Of a stretch of DNA of 42,959 bases, positions 17,269 through 25,476 are shown in pieces. The position numbers and the translations under genes were made by a program. The first letter of the stretch is position 1; every line of letters begins with the position of its first letter. This DNA is from Flavobacterium sp. ZT3R18 (GTDB lineage: Bacteria; Bacteroidota; Bacteroidia; Flavobacteriales; Flavobacteriaceae): NCBI RefSeq assembly GCF_007097385.1, contig NZ_VJZS01000010.1:1-42959 (forward strand), in the 5' to 3' direction. The notes below the pieces were generated by a model. That model searched no databases and was not told where the DNA came from. It worked only from the letters and a program-made list of their open reading frames with translations.

Positions 17269-17479
17269 AAAAAAGCTTTCAATTCCTCATAACTAGAAAT
17301 TTTCACGCTTACTTTTTCTTTGTTCATCACGCTTTCTATTTGTGTTGGTAGCGGTAAAGTAACTCCCAAAGCTGGTTCTACCACATCCAAAAACTTGATA
17401 GGATGTGCGGTTTCTAGAAAACACCAATAGCGTTTGGTATGTTTTGCAATTCTTTTTTCAATCCCAAATACCCAACAGC
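17269..17479 (-). pseudogene. thrC: Truncated second copy of the thrC 3' end
   Basis: This stretch aligns with 18331-18542, the last ~70 codons of the intact thrC, with 17 substitutions and one 1-nt deletion counted by hand (about 91% identity). Fifteen of the 17 substitutions fall at third codon positions, so the copy diverged under selection as a working gene before it was truncated. It is therefore a different allele, not a decayed local duplicate. The deletion breaks the frame (TCTAGAAAACA against TCTAAGAAAACA). The homology stops at the vapC stop codon. The region from here to 16910 has no other gene. Confidence 0.85.
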
Positions 17480-17480
17480 G

Positions 17481-17870
17481 TTACAAACTATGTGGATTGA
17501 TAACTTTTAAGTTTTGTATGTTTTTAAAATCGGACACATTACGGGAAATGATAGTCAAATCGTAAACTAAAGCGGTTGCGGCGATAACAGCATCGGGTAA
17601 TTTAGTTTTATAGTTCTTTCGAATTTCAATACTTGCATCAACCACTTTATTGGTTAATTCGATTACCGTTGCGTCATTCATAAAATCAGTAAGCAATTGA
17701 TAATGTTCTGCGGGTGCATTAAAACCTAGTACTTCAATTTTTGTAATCACAGATACATTTGGAATGTTATCTATAATGTTATTCATAAATTTCATTCCAG
17801 AAAGAGGAATCTTTTGACCGAGATAATCAATTACAACATTGGTGTCGATTAAATACTGCGGTTGTTCCAT
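17481..17870 (-). CDS. PIN-domain toxin of a type II toxin-antitoxin module (VapC-like)
   Basis: The protein has 129 residues and a PIN domain with all four acidic active-site positions: Asp9 in LIDTNVVIDYLG, Glu46 in TKIEVLG, Asp93 in LPDAVIAATA and Asp114 in SRNVSDF. PIN toxins are metal-dependent ribonucleases that inhibit translation by cutting tRNA or rRNA. The start overlaps the upstream antitoxin gene by 22 bp, as is usual for such pairs. The gene ends exactly where the thrC remnant begins. Confidence 0.9.
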   Translation of the reverse strand: MEQPQYLIDTNVVIDYLGQKIPLSGMKFMNNIIDNIPNVSVITKIEVLGFNAPAEHYQLLTDFMNDATVIELTNKVVDASIEIRKNYKTKLPDAVIAATALVYDLTIISRNVSDFKNIQNLKVINPHSL

Positions 17871-18064
17871 TCGTTACGGCTTTGGGTTACATAATCTTGA
17901 AGTTCATCGGCAACGTCAGAAGGCAACTTACCAGCATATTTTTCAGAGAGCTTCTGTTTGGGTTGTACGTTTTTATTTAAAACTTTTAGAATGTTCAAGT
18001 CTTCTAAATCTTCCAAGAGCTTATATGCTTTGTCGTTGTTTATTTGTACTAATACAGTTTTCAT
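17849..18064 (-). CDS. Antitoxin paired with the PIN toxin
   Basis: The protein has 71 residues (MKTVLVQINNDKAYKLLEDL at the N terminus, then LSEKYAGKLPSDVADELQDYV). It overlaps the toxin start by 22 bp, so the antitoxin is translated first. The charged, helical composition and the KYAGKLPS core match small antitoxin-like proteins that precede PIN genes in Bacteroidota. It does not show a clear ribbon-helix-helix or AbrB fold, so the VapB subtype is not assigned. Confidence 0.75.
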   Translation of the reverse strand: MKTVLVQINNDKAYKLLEDLEDLNILKVLNKNVQPKQKLSEKYAGKLPSDVADELQDYVTQSRNEWNNRSI

Positions 18065-18234
18065 ATACAGTATTTTTAAGATTGTTCGTATTTTGTTTTA
18101 ACTCCAAATTCACAATAAAAAAAACATGAAAATCCTTTGAGAATAAGGGATATACAAATATAGTCAATTTCTAAGTGAAATAAATGGTCATAAATCGGTT
18201 CTTTAGATTTGGCAATGATTATTTTAAAAGAAAA

Positions 18235-18275
18235 ACCATTTAAGTTTCACTAAAGATTAGCAAAACTTAAATGGT
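18235..18275 (-). terminator. Hairpin downstream of thrC
   Basis: The arms ACCATTTAAGTTT (18235-18247) and AAACTTAAATGGT (18263-18275) are complementary over 13 bp. It lies 43 bp beyond the thrC stop. A good T run is missing on the minus strand, so termination may be partial. Confidence 0.5.
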
Positions 18276-18317
18276 CTTATATGACTTATATGGTTTAAAA
18301 CCTTTTTTTCGGAAAAA

Positions 18318-19613
18318 CTACTTTGAATTCAAAAAAGCCTTCAATTCCTCATAACTCGAAATTTTCACACTTACTTTTTCTTTGTTCATTACGCTTTCTA
18401 TTTGTTTTGGTAGAGGCAAAGTAACCTCCAAAGCTGGTTCTACCACATCCAAGAACTTGATAGGATGTGCTGTTTCTAAGAAAACACCAATGGCATTTGG
18501 TATGTTTTGTAATTCTTTTTTTAATCCTAAATACCCAACTGCACCGTGTGGTTCTGCGATATAGCCTCTTTCGTTATAAATGGATTTTAGAGCCACCAAA
18601 GTTTCTGCATCAGTAAACGTATAAGAGCTAAAATCTTTTTTGAATTGCTCTAAATCATTTTGGTACATTTCTTGAATACGAATAAAGTTACTTGGATTTC
18701 CAACATCCATAGCGTTAGAAATCGTGGCGATAGATGGTTTTGGATCGTAAATTCCGTTTTCCAAAAATCTCGGCACTGTATCATTTACATTGGTAGAGGC
18801 AACAAAATGTTCGATAGGTAATCCCATTTTCTTGGCGATGATACCGGCACAAATATTCCCGAAGTTCCCACTTGGGCATGAGAATACGAGAGGTTTACCT
18901 TGTTTCTTCAATGCTTTGTAAGCAAAGAAAAAGTAAAACATTTGTGGCAACCAACGCGCTATATTAATCGAATTGGCAGAGGTTAACTGCATGTGATTCA
19001 GACTTTCATCCAAAAACGCTTTTTTGACCATGTCTTGGCAATCATCAAAAACGCCATCTACTTCAAGGGCTTTTATATTCTGACCCAAAGTCGTTAATTG
19101 TTTTTCCTGAATATCACTCACTTTCCCCGAAGGATAAAGAATCACGACGTCAACACCGTTTACGCCAAGGAAACCACTGGCAACGGCACCTCCCGTATCC
19201 CCAGAAGTGGCTACAAGAACTGTATTTTTATTATTTTTGTTGTCTTTATTGAAATAAGCCAGACAACGGGACATAAATCTCGCTCCTACATCCTTGAAAG
19301 CCATGGTTGGACCGTGAAACAATTCAAGGGAATAGATTCCGTTTTCTACTTCTACCAAAGGGAAATCAAAACACAATGTTTCTGCAATAATTTCTTTTAA
19401 AGTTTCGGCAGGGATTTCGTCTCCAACAAATTGTTTGATCGCTTCGAAGGCAATTTCTTCATGCGATAAACTTTCGATAGCATCAAAAAAGCTTGGTGCT
19501 AATGGTGTAATGGTTTCCGGAAAATACAATCCTTTATCGGTTGCTAATCCTTGTATTACCGCTTCTTGAAAAGAAACGTTGGGTGCATTATGGTTTAAAC
19601 TGTAATATTTCAT
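18318..19613 (-). CDS. thrC: Threonine synthase
   Basis: The 431-residue PLP enzyme converts O-phosphohomoserine to threonine, the last step of the pathway. The N terminus MKYYSLNHNAP and SLELFHGPTMAFKDVGARFM are family hallmarks; Lys107 in AFKD is the PLP lysine. TSGDTGGAVASGFLG is the phosphate-binding motif. The gene is the third in thrA-thrB-thrC, 94 bp after thrB. Its last ~70 codons are duplicated as a diverged fragment at 17269-17479, beyond the toxin-antitoxin pair. Confidence 0.97.
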   Translation of the reverse strand: MKYYSLNHNAPNVSFQEAVIQGLATDKGLYFPETITPLAPSFFDAIESLSHEEIAFEAIKQFVGDEIPAETLKEIIAETLCFDFPLVEVENGIYSLELFHGPTMAFKDVGARFMSRCLAYFNKDNKNNKNTVLVATSGDTGGAVASGFLGVNGVDVVILYPSGKVSDIQEKQLTTLGQNIKALEVDGVFDDCQDMVKKAFLDESLNHMQLTSANSINIARWLPQMFYFFFAYKALKKQGKPLVFSCPSGNFGNICAGIIAKKMGLPIEHFVASTNVNDTVPRFLENGIYDPKPSIATISNAMDVGNPSNFIRIQEMYQNDLEQFKKDFSSYTFTDAETLVALKSIYNERGYIAEPHGAVGYLGLKKELQNIPNAIGVFLETAHPIKFLDVVEPALEVTLPLPKQIESVMNKEKVSVKISSYEELKAFLNSK

Positions 19614-19630
19614 TGTGATTTTTGATTGAG

Positions 19631-19700
19631 GATTAACGATTTTTGATTTTTGATTTTTTTTCGCAACATGAGTTACATCTAAAATCTAAAATCGTTAATC
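19631..19700. repeat. Inverted repeat between thrB and thrC
   Basis: The arms at 19631-19650 and 19681-19700 match over 20 bp with one mismatch (GATTAACGATTTTTGATTTT against GATTAACGATTTTAGATTTT), with a 30-nt loop. It occupies most of the thrB-thrC gap and could stabilise or attenuate the mRNA at this junction. Confidence 0.7.
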
Positions 19701-19707
19701 AAAATTC

Positions 19708-20628
19708 TTAAATTATTTTCATCCCTTCGTCATTCACTTTGGAAACGTGAATTTCATAAGGCAAATTCATTTCTTCGTAAACGGCACTCATCGCTTTGGC
19801 AATTTTATCGGCGTTTTCCTTTCCTTTGCTTAAAGCAAAAATAGAAGGGCCAGAACCCGAAATTCCTGAACCAAGAGCTCCGTTTTCATAAGCCGTTTGT
19901 TTGATTAAATCAAATCCAGGAATCAGCATGCTACGAATAGGTTCTATGATTTCATCGTGTAAAGAGCGTCCGATCAATTCGTAATCCTCAGTGTACAATC
20001 CCGCTACTAATCCGCCCACATTTCCCCATTGGGTAATGGCACTTTTTAAGGATACAGTTTGTTTCAATACCGAACGCGCATCCGATGTTTTCAACTCAAT
20101 TTGAGGATGTACCACCGTGGCATACAATTCGGATGGACTTTCAATTTTAATGATATCCAAAGGATTCGAACATCTTACCAAGGTAAAACCTCCCAAAAGG
20201 GCAGGGGCAACATTATCGGCATGGGCATTGCCACTGGCTAATTTTTCGCCTTGCATAGCAAATTTGACCAACTCTTTTCGGGTAAATGGTCGTCCCAATA
20301 ATTCGTTGATACCAAAAACAGCACCTGCAGAACTTGCCGCACTACTGCCGATACCGCTTCCGGCCTTGATGTGTTTGTAGATTTCGATCTCAAACCCGAA
20401 TTCGGTTTCTACTTCTTCTAACATTGCCAAAGCAGCAACGCCAGCAACGTTATTTTCGGTTTCCATTGGTAAATCTGCACCGACTATTTTGGTAATTCGA
20501 ACTCCTTTCACATCCGATTTCCGAACGATCATTTCATCGCCCGCAGTGGCTAAGCAAAGCCCGAGTACATCAAATCCGCACGAAAGATTCGCGATAGTGG
20601 CGGGGCAAAATATTTTTATTTCTTTCAT
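19708..20628 (-). CDS. thrB: Homoserine kinase
   Basis: This 306-residue GHMP-family kinase phosphorylates homoserine with ATP. PATIANLSCGFDVLGLCL is the N-terminal GHMP signature and GSGIGSSAASSAG (90-102) is the ATP-binding loop. GALGSGISGSGPSIFALSKG is the third GHMP motif. It is the middle gene of the threonine operon, separated from thrA by 80 bp that hold a perfect inverted repeat. Confidence 0.97.
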   Translation of the reverse strand: MKEIKIFCPATIANLSCGFDVLGLCLATAGDEMIVRKSDVKGVRITKIVGADLPMETENNVAGVAALAMLEEVETEFGFEIEIYKHIKAGSGIGSSAASSAGAVFGINELLGRPFTRKELVKFAMQGEKLASGNAHADNVAPALLGGFTLVRCSNPLDIIKIESPSELYATVVHPQIELKTSDARSVLKQTVSLKSAITQWGNVGGLVAGLYTEDYELIGRSLHDEIIEPIRSMLIPGFDLIKQTAYENGALGSGISGSGPSIFALSKGKENADKIAKAMSAVYEEMNLPYEIHVSKVNDEGMKII

Positions 20629-20643
20629 TATTTTTATTTTTGA

Positions 20644-20708
20644 TTGTACAGACGCGATTTATCGCGTCTCAGTTCTAAAAAGAGACGCGATAAATCGCGT
20701 CTGTACAA
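20644..20708. repeat. Perfect 27-bp inverted repeat between thrA and thrB
   Basis: The arms at 20644-20670 and 20682-20708 are exactly complementary, with an 11-nt spacer. Each arm also contains its own palindrome (GACGCGAT-TT-ATCGCGTC). The right arm abuts the thrA stop codon at 20709-20711. No T run follows, so it is not a simple terminator. It could be a BIME-like repeat or an RNA processing signal that sets relative expression of thrA and thrB. Confidence 0.85.
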
Positions 20709-23156
20709 TTATATGTTTCCTATTCTAATCACATCTGCAAAAATTCCAGAGGCTGTAACCGCAGCACCAGCACCAGCACCTTTTATCAATAAAGGTTGAT
20801 CTACATAACGATCAGTATAGAATAAAACGATATTATCTTTTCCTTCCAGATTGTAAAACGGATGGTCTTTTGGAATGAATTGCAAACCAACACTTGCTTT
20901 TCCATTTTCAAATTGAGCTACATATTTCAAGCGGGAATCTCTGTTTAAAGCTTCTTTGTAAATGGCTTCAAAATGGGCTGCATGTTTTTGTAACGATTCA
21001 AAGAACGCTTCGTTTGTTGTTGTTGCAAGGCACTCAGCAGGCATGAAAGATTCATTACCGATGGCATCAATTTCCATTTTGTATCCGCTCTCACGAATCA
21101 AAATAAGGATCTTTCTGGCAACGTCAATTCCACTTAAATCAATCTTTGGATCTGGTTCTGTAAATCCTTGTATTCCAGCTTCTTTAACTACTTCATGAAA
21201 AGTATTGTTTTCATCAAAATTGTTAAAGATAAAGTTTAAACTTCCTGACAAAACGGCTTGAATTTTATGAACTTTATCACCAGAAGCGATTAGGTTTTTT
21301 ACCGTATCAATGATTGGTAATCCAGCTCCAACATTAGTTTCAAAAAGGAAAGGCGCATTGAATTGACGCGATAGACTTTTTAGATTTTTGTAATTATCAT
21401 AGGCAGATGAACAGGCAATTTTATTACAAGTTACTACGGCAACATTTTGTTTTAAATACTGCTCGTAGGTTTTTGATACTTCTTCATTGGCAGTGATATC
21501 CACAAAAATACTGTTGCGTAAATTGAGTGCTTTTATGTTAGCAATAAATTGTTCCTTGTTGGCCACTTCACCATTTTCCAAATGTAATTGCCATTCTTTT
21601 AGTGGAATTCCATCTTCGTCAAAATACATTTTTCGGGAATTCGAAACGGCAATAACTCTCAAGTTTATTTTTAAATTTTCTTTTAGGAATTTCTTTTGTT
21701 GCTGAATTTGTTCGATGAATTTTACACCCACATTTCCAACCCCCATTACAAACAAGTTTAACTGTTTGGTGTTTTCTTCAAAGAAGTTTTCGTGTAAAGT
21801 ATTCAGCGCTTTTTTGACGTCTCTTTCATTGATAACCACCGAGATGTTTCTTTCGGAAGCGCCTTGGGCAATCGCACGAATGTTGACATTGTTTTTTCCT
21901 AAAGTGCTAAACATTCTACCGCTTAAACCTTGATGGTTTTTCATGTTTTCACCCACCAAAGCAATAATGCATAGATTTTGTTCTACAATACAAGGATCAA
22001 TTTTGTTTTGAGCAATCTCCAATTGAAACGCTCTATTGATGGCAATCTCGGCAGTTTCGGCATCCGAATTTAAAATTCCAATACAAATAGAATGCTCCGA
22101 TGAAGCTTGGGTAATAAAAATCACATTGATACCCTCATTCGATAATACCTCGAATAATCTCTTAGACGAACCTGCAACTCCAATCATTCCGGAACCTTCT
22201 AGAGTAATTAAAGTGATATTGTCGATATGGCTAATTCCTTTTACAGGGTTAGCATGCGGTGCAGGATTGTTAGAAATCAAAGTTCCCTCTGCTGTAGGCT
22301 TGAAAGTATTCTTGATAAAAATCGGAATGTTTTTTCTTAAAACAGGCTGAATTGTTGGCGGATACAATACTTTGGCACCAAAATGCGACAGCTCCATTGC
22401 TTCTTGATAGGATATTGTGGCAATTGGTTGTGCTTGTTTTACAATTTTTGGATTGGCAGTAAACATTCCACTTACATCAGTCCATATTTCTAAATCGGTT
22501 GCATTTAAAGCTCCAGCGATAATTGCGGCAGTATAATCCGATCCGCCACGACCTAAAGTAGTGTTGATTCCGTCAAGAGAGGAAGCTATAAATCCAGGCA
22601 TTACAACAACTTGCGCAGTATTCGATGCGAAAAAATCAACAATCAGTTGGTTTGAAACCTCAAAGTTAACGGCTGCTTTTCCAAAATGATTGTTGGTTTT
22701 TATCAACTCACGGCTGTCTTTGTAACTGCTGTTTTTTAATTTTTGTTTTAAGGCCTCGGCAATGATATAAGAAGACAATAATTCTCCAAAACTTAGAATG
22801 GTATCTGATGTTCTTGGGGATAATTCTCCCAGGAGGAAACAACCGTCAAGTAATGTTTCCAAGTGATTGATGATTCTTTTGATATGACTTAACAAACCAC
22901 TTTGTTCGCTTACCGGAATCAGTTGCTTGAGTGCTTCCAGGTGTTTTTTCTCAATTTCGGCAACAATGTCTTTGAAACTTTCATCATTGGAAGCAGCTTT
23001 TGAAGCTGCCAATTGCAATAAATCGGTTACTTTGCTTAAAGCGGAAACGACTACAACAAGATTTTCTTCCTGTGCTTTATGGAGAACTATATCTAATACT
23101 AATTTTATATTTTCTGCATTGGCTACCGAAGTTCCGCCAAATTTTAATATTTTCAT
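20709..23156 (-). CDS. thrA: Bifunctional aspartokinase / homoserine dehydrogenase
   Basis: The 815-residue fused enzyme catalyses the first and third steps toward threonine: aspartate to aspartyl phosphate, and aspartate semialdehyde to homoserine. The kinase domain starts KFGGTSVANAENI and contains TTLGRGGSDYTAAI. Two ACT-like regions follow (ITLEGSGMIGVAG and LCIIALVGENM). The dehydrogenase begins at about residue 465 with LFVMGVGNVGVKFIEQI, and FTEPDPKIDLSG is its signature. It is the first gene of the operon. The 370 bp upstream hold a Thr-rich leader peptide, which suggests attenuation in addition to allosteric feedback. Confidence 0.97.
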   Translation of the reverse strand: MKILKFGGTSVANAENIKLVLDIVLHKAQEENLVVVVSALSKVTDLLQLAASKAASNDESFKDIVAEIEKKHLEALKQLIPVSEQSGLLSHIKRIINHLETLLDGCFLLGELSPRTSDTILSFGELLSSYIIAEALKQKLKNSSYKDSRELIKTNNHFGKAAVNFEVSNQLIVDFFASNTAQVVVMPGFIASSLDGINTTLGRGGSDYTAAIIAGALNATDLEIWTDVSGMFTANPKIVKQAQPIATISYQEAMELSHFGAKVLYPPTIQPVLRKNIPIFIKNTFKPTAEGTLISNNPAPHANPVKGISHIDNITLITLEGSGMIGVAGSSKRLFEVLSNEGINVIFITQASSEHSICIGILNSDAETAEIAINRAFQLEIAQNKIDPCIVEQNLCIIALVGENMKNHQGLSGRMFSTLGKNNVNIRAIAQGASERNISVVINERDVKKALNTLHENFFEENTKQLNLFVMGVGNVGVKFIEQIQQQKKFLKENLKINLRVIAVSNSRKMYFDEDGIPLKEWQLHLENGEVANKEQFIANIKALNLRNSIFVDITANEEVSKTYEQYLKQNVAVVTCNKIACSSAYDNYKNLKSLSRQFNAPFLFETNVGAGLPIIDTVKNLIASGDKVHKIQAVLSGSLNFIFNNFDENNTFHEVVKEAGIQGFTEPDPKIDLSGIDVARKILILIRESGYKMEIDAIGNESFMPAECLATTTNEAFFESLQKHAAHFEAIYKEALNRDSRLKYVAQFENGKASVGLQFIPKDHPFYNLEGKDNIVLFYTDRYVDQPLLIKGAGAGAAVTASGIFADVIRIGNI

Positions 23157-23423
23157 ATGCTAATATTTATTGTTTTTTATTGGTCTCCCGATAGCTATCG
23201 GGAGGAATTCACATAGCATCATTGGTTTTTACGACCAAATTTGAGTTATGCTCATTTCACGTGAAGGTTGTATTTGTATTATGTAAATTAGGATCGCTAA
23301 TTTTTCATTGCTAAATCAAGCGATTTTGTTTTATTTTGAAATGCAACTATTTTCTATGCACCCAAGACTTTCTTTCTTTAAGAAAAAAGTACAAAAACTG
23401 GTCTATATGTAAAATGTATACCC
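23157..23423 (-). promoter_or_regulatory. thr leader region between leader peptide and thrA
   Basis: This stretch follows the leader peptide stop. The hairpin TACCCC-TTA-GGGGTA (23418-23432) folds around the leader's stop codon. Inverted repeats ATCGCT/AGCGAT and the palindrome at 23185-23204 lie further down. A textbook terminator with a T run is not evident, so the anti-termination half of the proposed attenuator remains unproven. Confidence 0.45.
23185..23204. repeat. 20-bp palindrome, shared 18-bp core with 29209-29226
   Basis: CTCCCGATAGCTATCGGGAG is a perfect palindrome. Its core TCCCGATAGCTATCGGGA recurs exactly at 29209-29226. A diverged relative is at 12043-12060. Copies scattered in intergenic DNA fit a short palindromic repeat family. 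Confidence 0.75.
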
Positions 23424-23528
23424 CTAAGGGGTAGTTGTAGTAAAGGTAATAGATGTAGTGGTAACAGCAAGCGAAACCCAATTTTGAGTTGTTATCGAAG
23501 GATGATATGTGCTGTTAAATTTCTTCAT
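23424..23528 (-). CDS. Threonine operon leader peptide (34 residues, Thr-rich)
   Basis: The short frame reads from the ATG at 23528 to a TAG at 23424-23426 and encodes 34 residues. Eleven are Thr, ten of them in or after residue 13, and the end reads TTTSITFTTTTP. Ile codons are interspersed, as in the E. coli thrL peptide, which senses threonine and isoleucine. It lies about 270 bp upstream of thrA on the same strand. A promoter at 23539-23568 would start transcription only a few bases before its ATG. Function as a translation sensor for threonyl-tRNA is inferred; the position, codon run and promoter make chance unlikely. Confidence 0.8.
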   Translation of the reverse strand: MKKFNSTYHPSITTQNWVSLAVTTTSITFTTTTP

Positions 23529-23538
23529 TTTGATTTTT

Positions 23539-23568
23539 CAAAAGTACAGTTTTTTATGAAAAAACAAA
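23539..23568 (-). promoter_or_regulatory. Promoter of the threonine leader and operon
   Basis: On the minus strand, TTTG (23565-23568) and TACTTTTG (23539-23546) are separated by 18 bp, matching the Bacteroidota -33/-7 consensus. The predicted start is near 23533, about 5 nt before the leader ATG. Confidence 0.75.
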
Positions 23569-23892
23569 GCTTTAGAGTTTCTTTTTGCGAATACTTCAAT
23601 AATTAAATTCAATAGCGGTTCAAATTCGATATTGCGCAATTTATTCTATTGATTATTGAGATTATTCTTTTTTATTCTCTTTCTCAAAGAGATGCACTAC
23701 TGTTGTTTTCCTTTGTTTATGTTGCGATAGAAGTAAAATTTGCTAATAATTTATATTTCAATGTATGGGTTTCGTATTAGAAATTGGAGATGCAAGAAAA
23801 TAGAATTGCTATAATTATTCAATTGTAGCAATTTCTTTCGTGCTTGGTATAATTTAACATGTAACTTCAGACTGTACTCTTCTTTTTTTAAG

Positions 23893-23900
23893 TATTTTTG
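23893..23900 (+). promoter_or_regulatory. -7 promoter element of the FN3 lipoprotein gene
   Basis: TATTTTTG matches TAnnTTTG exactly and lies 26 bp before the ATG. No clear -33 TTTG is seen. The 400 bp between the thr promoter and this gene (23569-23925) hold no other gene. Confidence 0.6.
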
Positions 23901-23925
23901 CCGAAATAATTATAAAATATTAAAA

Positions 23926-25266
23926 ATGAAAAAAATTATTACCCTTTTATGTGTTTCTTTTTTTACACTTGTGTCTTGTAGTAGTGAAGACGAATCAGTG
24001 AAAGTACCACCAGCGACTGCTACTCAAGCCGTGTTAGATGGAGCTACTGTAAAAGTAACTTGGCCTGCAGTTGTGGGTTCTGGTATTACTTATAATATTT
24101 ACAGAAATGATGATCCTGTAAAAATTAATGCTGAACCGCTTACTGAGGCGACATATACAGATGTTCTAAAAGCGGTTGGTTCATACACTTATACCATTAC
24201 TGTGAATTTAGCGGGTATAGAAAGCGAAAAAGGGATAACTTCTGAAAAAGTTGTGTTCGCACTACCTAAGACTCCTATTGCTCAAGCAGTGCTGAATGGA
24301 CCTACTGTAGCAGTAACTTGGCCAGCAGTTGCAGGTACAGGTATTACATACAATGTTTATAAAAATGATAACCCAGTAAAAATTAATACGGCTCCACTTA
24401 CGGAAGCTAAATTTACTGATGTTCTAACAGCTACAGGATCTTATACGTATACTATTACAGTAAATTTATCTGGTTTGGAGAGTCCAAAAGGTTTAGCTTC
24501 TGGAAAAGTGGTGTTGGATCTTCCTAAAACTGAAACTTTTGAAGATTATAGTTATAGTACAATTGATGGGGTTACAACTACAACAATATATAAAAGCGTG
24601 TCAGTTTCAACTTATGATTCAGCAAATATTACTAAATTGGCTAGTGCTTCTTTGACAAGTTCTAATTCTGGGAATACAACTGTGTCTAAACGTAAAGTAG
24701 TTTATACTTATACAGGGAATTTAATAACAAAAACTGAATCTCTAGATGTTGCAGGAGTTGTTAAGAATTCAACTGTATATACATATAATGATAAAAACAA
24801 AATGACTTCTAGTACCTATACAAATAGTAAAGGGAATGTTTCCAAGTCTGTTTATGTTTATAATACTGATGGTACAGTGTCTAGTACTGACTATATTACA
24901 TCTGTATCTGGAGTAGTAACACCTTCTGGGAATACTAGTGTTTATACTTTTTTAAACGGAAACTTAGTTAAAGATGTAAACTCATATACAAGTACTAATT
25001 ATAACTCTACAGAAACTAGTACTTTTGTTTTTGATACAAAAAATAATCCAAGTAAATATGTATTAGGTTTATCTAATATTTTTGGAACGGCAGCAAATGT
25101 TAATAATATTATTAGTAGTATCTCTACTGACTCTTCTTCAAGTACTTATTCTGAGAGAAGTGAGTTTACTTATGATGCAAACGGAAATGTCTTGACAGAA
25201 AAAACTTTTAGTAAAGAAGGTAACGCACCAGAAAAACTATCTCGTACAACTACTTATACTTACTAA
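23926..25266 (+). CDS. Lipoprotein with two duplicated FN3-like domains
   Basis: The protein has 446 residues. The signal peptide ends in the lipobox LVSC with Cys18, so it is a lipid-anchored surface or periplasmic protein. Two adjacent beta-sandwich (fibronectin III-like) repeats have a period of 86 residues; both contain VTWPAV, GITYN, KIN and YTDV/FTDV-type blocks, and GSYTYTITVNL is identical in both. The C-terminal half is a series of YTY and YVYN segments that resemble YD-type repeats. Extracellular adhesion or polymer binding is plausible; no catalytic motif is visible. The gene appears monocistronic with a terminator after it. Confidence 0.8.
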   Translation: MKKIITLLCVSFFTLVSCSSEDESVKVPPATATQAVLDGATVKVTWPAVVGSGITYNIYRNDDPVKINAEPLTEATYTDVLKAVGSYTYTITVNLAGIESEKGITSEKVVFALPKTPIAQAVLNGPTVAVTWPAVAGTGITYNVYKNDNPVKINTAPLTEAKFTDVLTATGSYTYTITVNLSGLESPKGLASGKVVLDLPKTETFEDYSYSTIDGVTTTTIYKSVSVSTYDSANITKLASASLTSSNSGNTTVSKRKVVYTYTGNLITKTESLDVAGVVKNSTVYTYNDKNKMTSSTYTNSKGNVSKSVYVYNTDGTVSSTDYITSVSGVVTPSGNTSVYTFLNGNLVKDVNSYTSTNYNSTETSTFVFDTKNNPSKYVLGLSNIFGTAANVNNIISSISTDSSSSTYSERSEFTYDANGNVLTEKTFSKEGNAPEKLSRTTTYTY

Positions 25267-25323
25267 TAAAAAAAGTAATGTTGTGGGCTGCGTATTGTGG
25301 CTCTAAATGTTTACATAATAAGG

Positions 25324-25351
25324 CAAAAGCAATCCAAATCGGGTTGCTTTT
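25324..25351 (+). terminator. Terminator after the FN3 lipoprotein gene
   Basis: The arms CAAAAGCAA and TTGCTTTTG form a 9-bp stem with T-rich sequence after it, 58 bp past the stop at 25266. Confidence 0.7.
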
Positions 25352-25476
25352 GTTGTTTTGGTCTATATTTTTTGTTTTATAGTTCTGTTTATTTGATTTA
25401 AATATTAAATAATCGTCAAAAAACATTGCTTTTTAATATTGATTTGTAGAATTTTGAACTCTTAAAACCAAACAAA

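Noticed and set aside
20644..20708. Rho-independent terminator between thrA and thrB
   Set aside because: The stem is strong but no T run follows, and thrB and thrC downstream need to be transcribed.
23185..23204. Palindrome as the terminator of the thr attenuator
   Set aside because: No T run follows it on the minus strand, and the same palindrome occurs at an unrelated site; it looks like a dispersed repeat.
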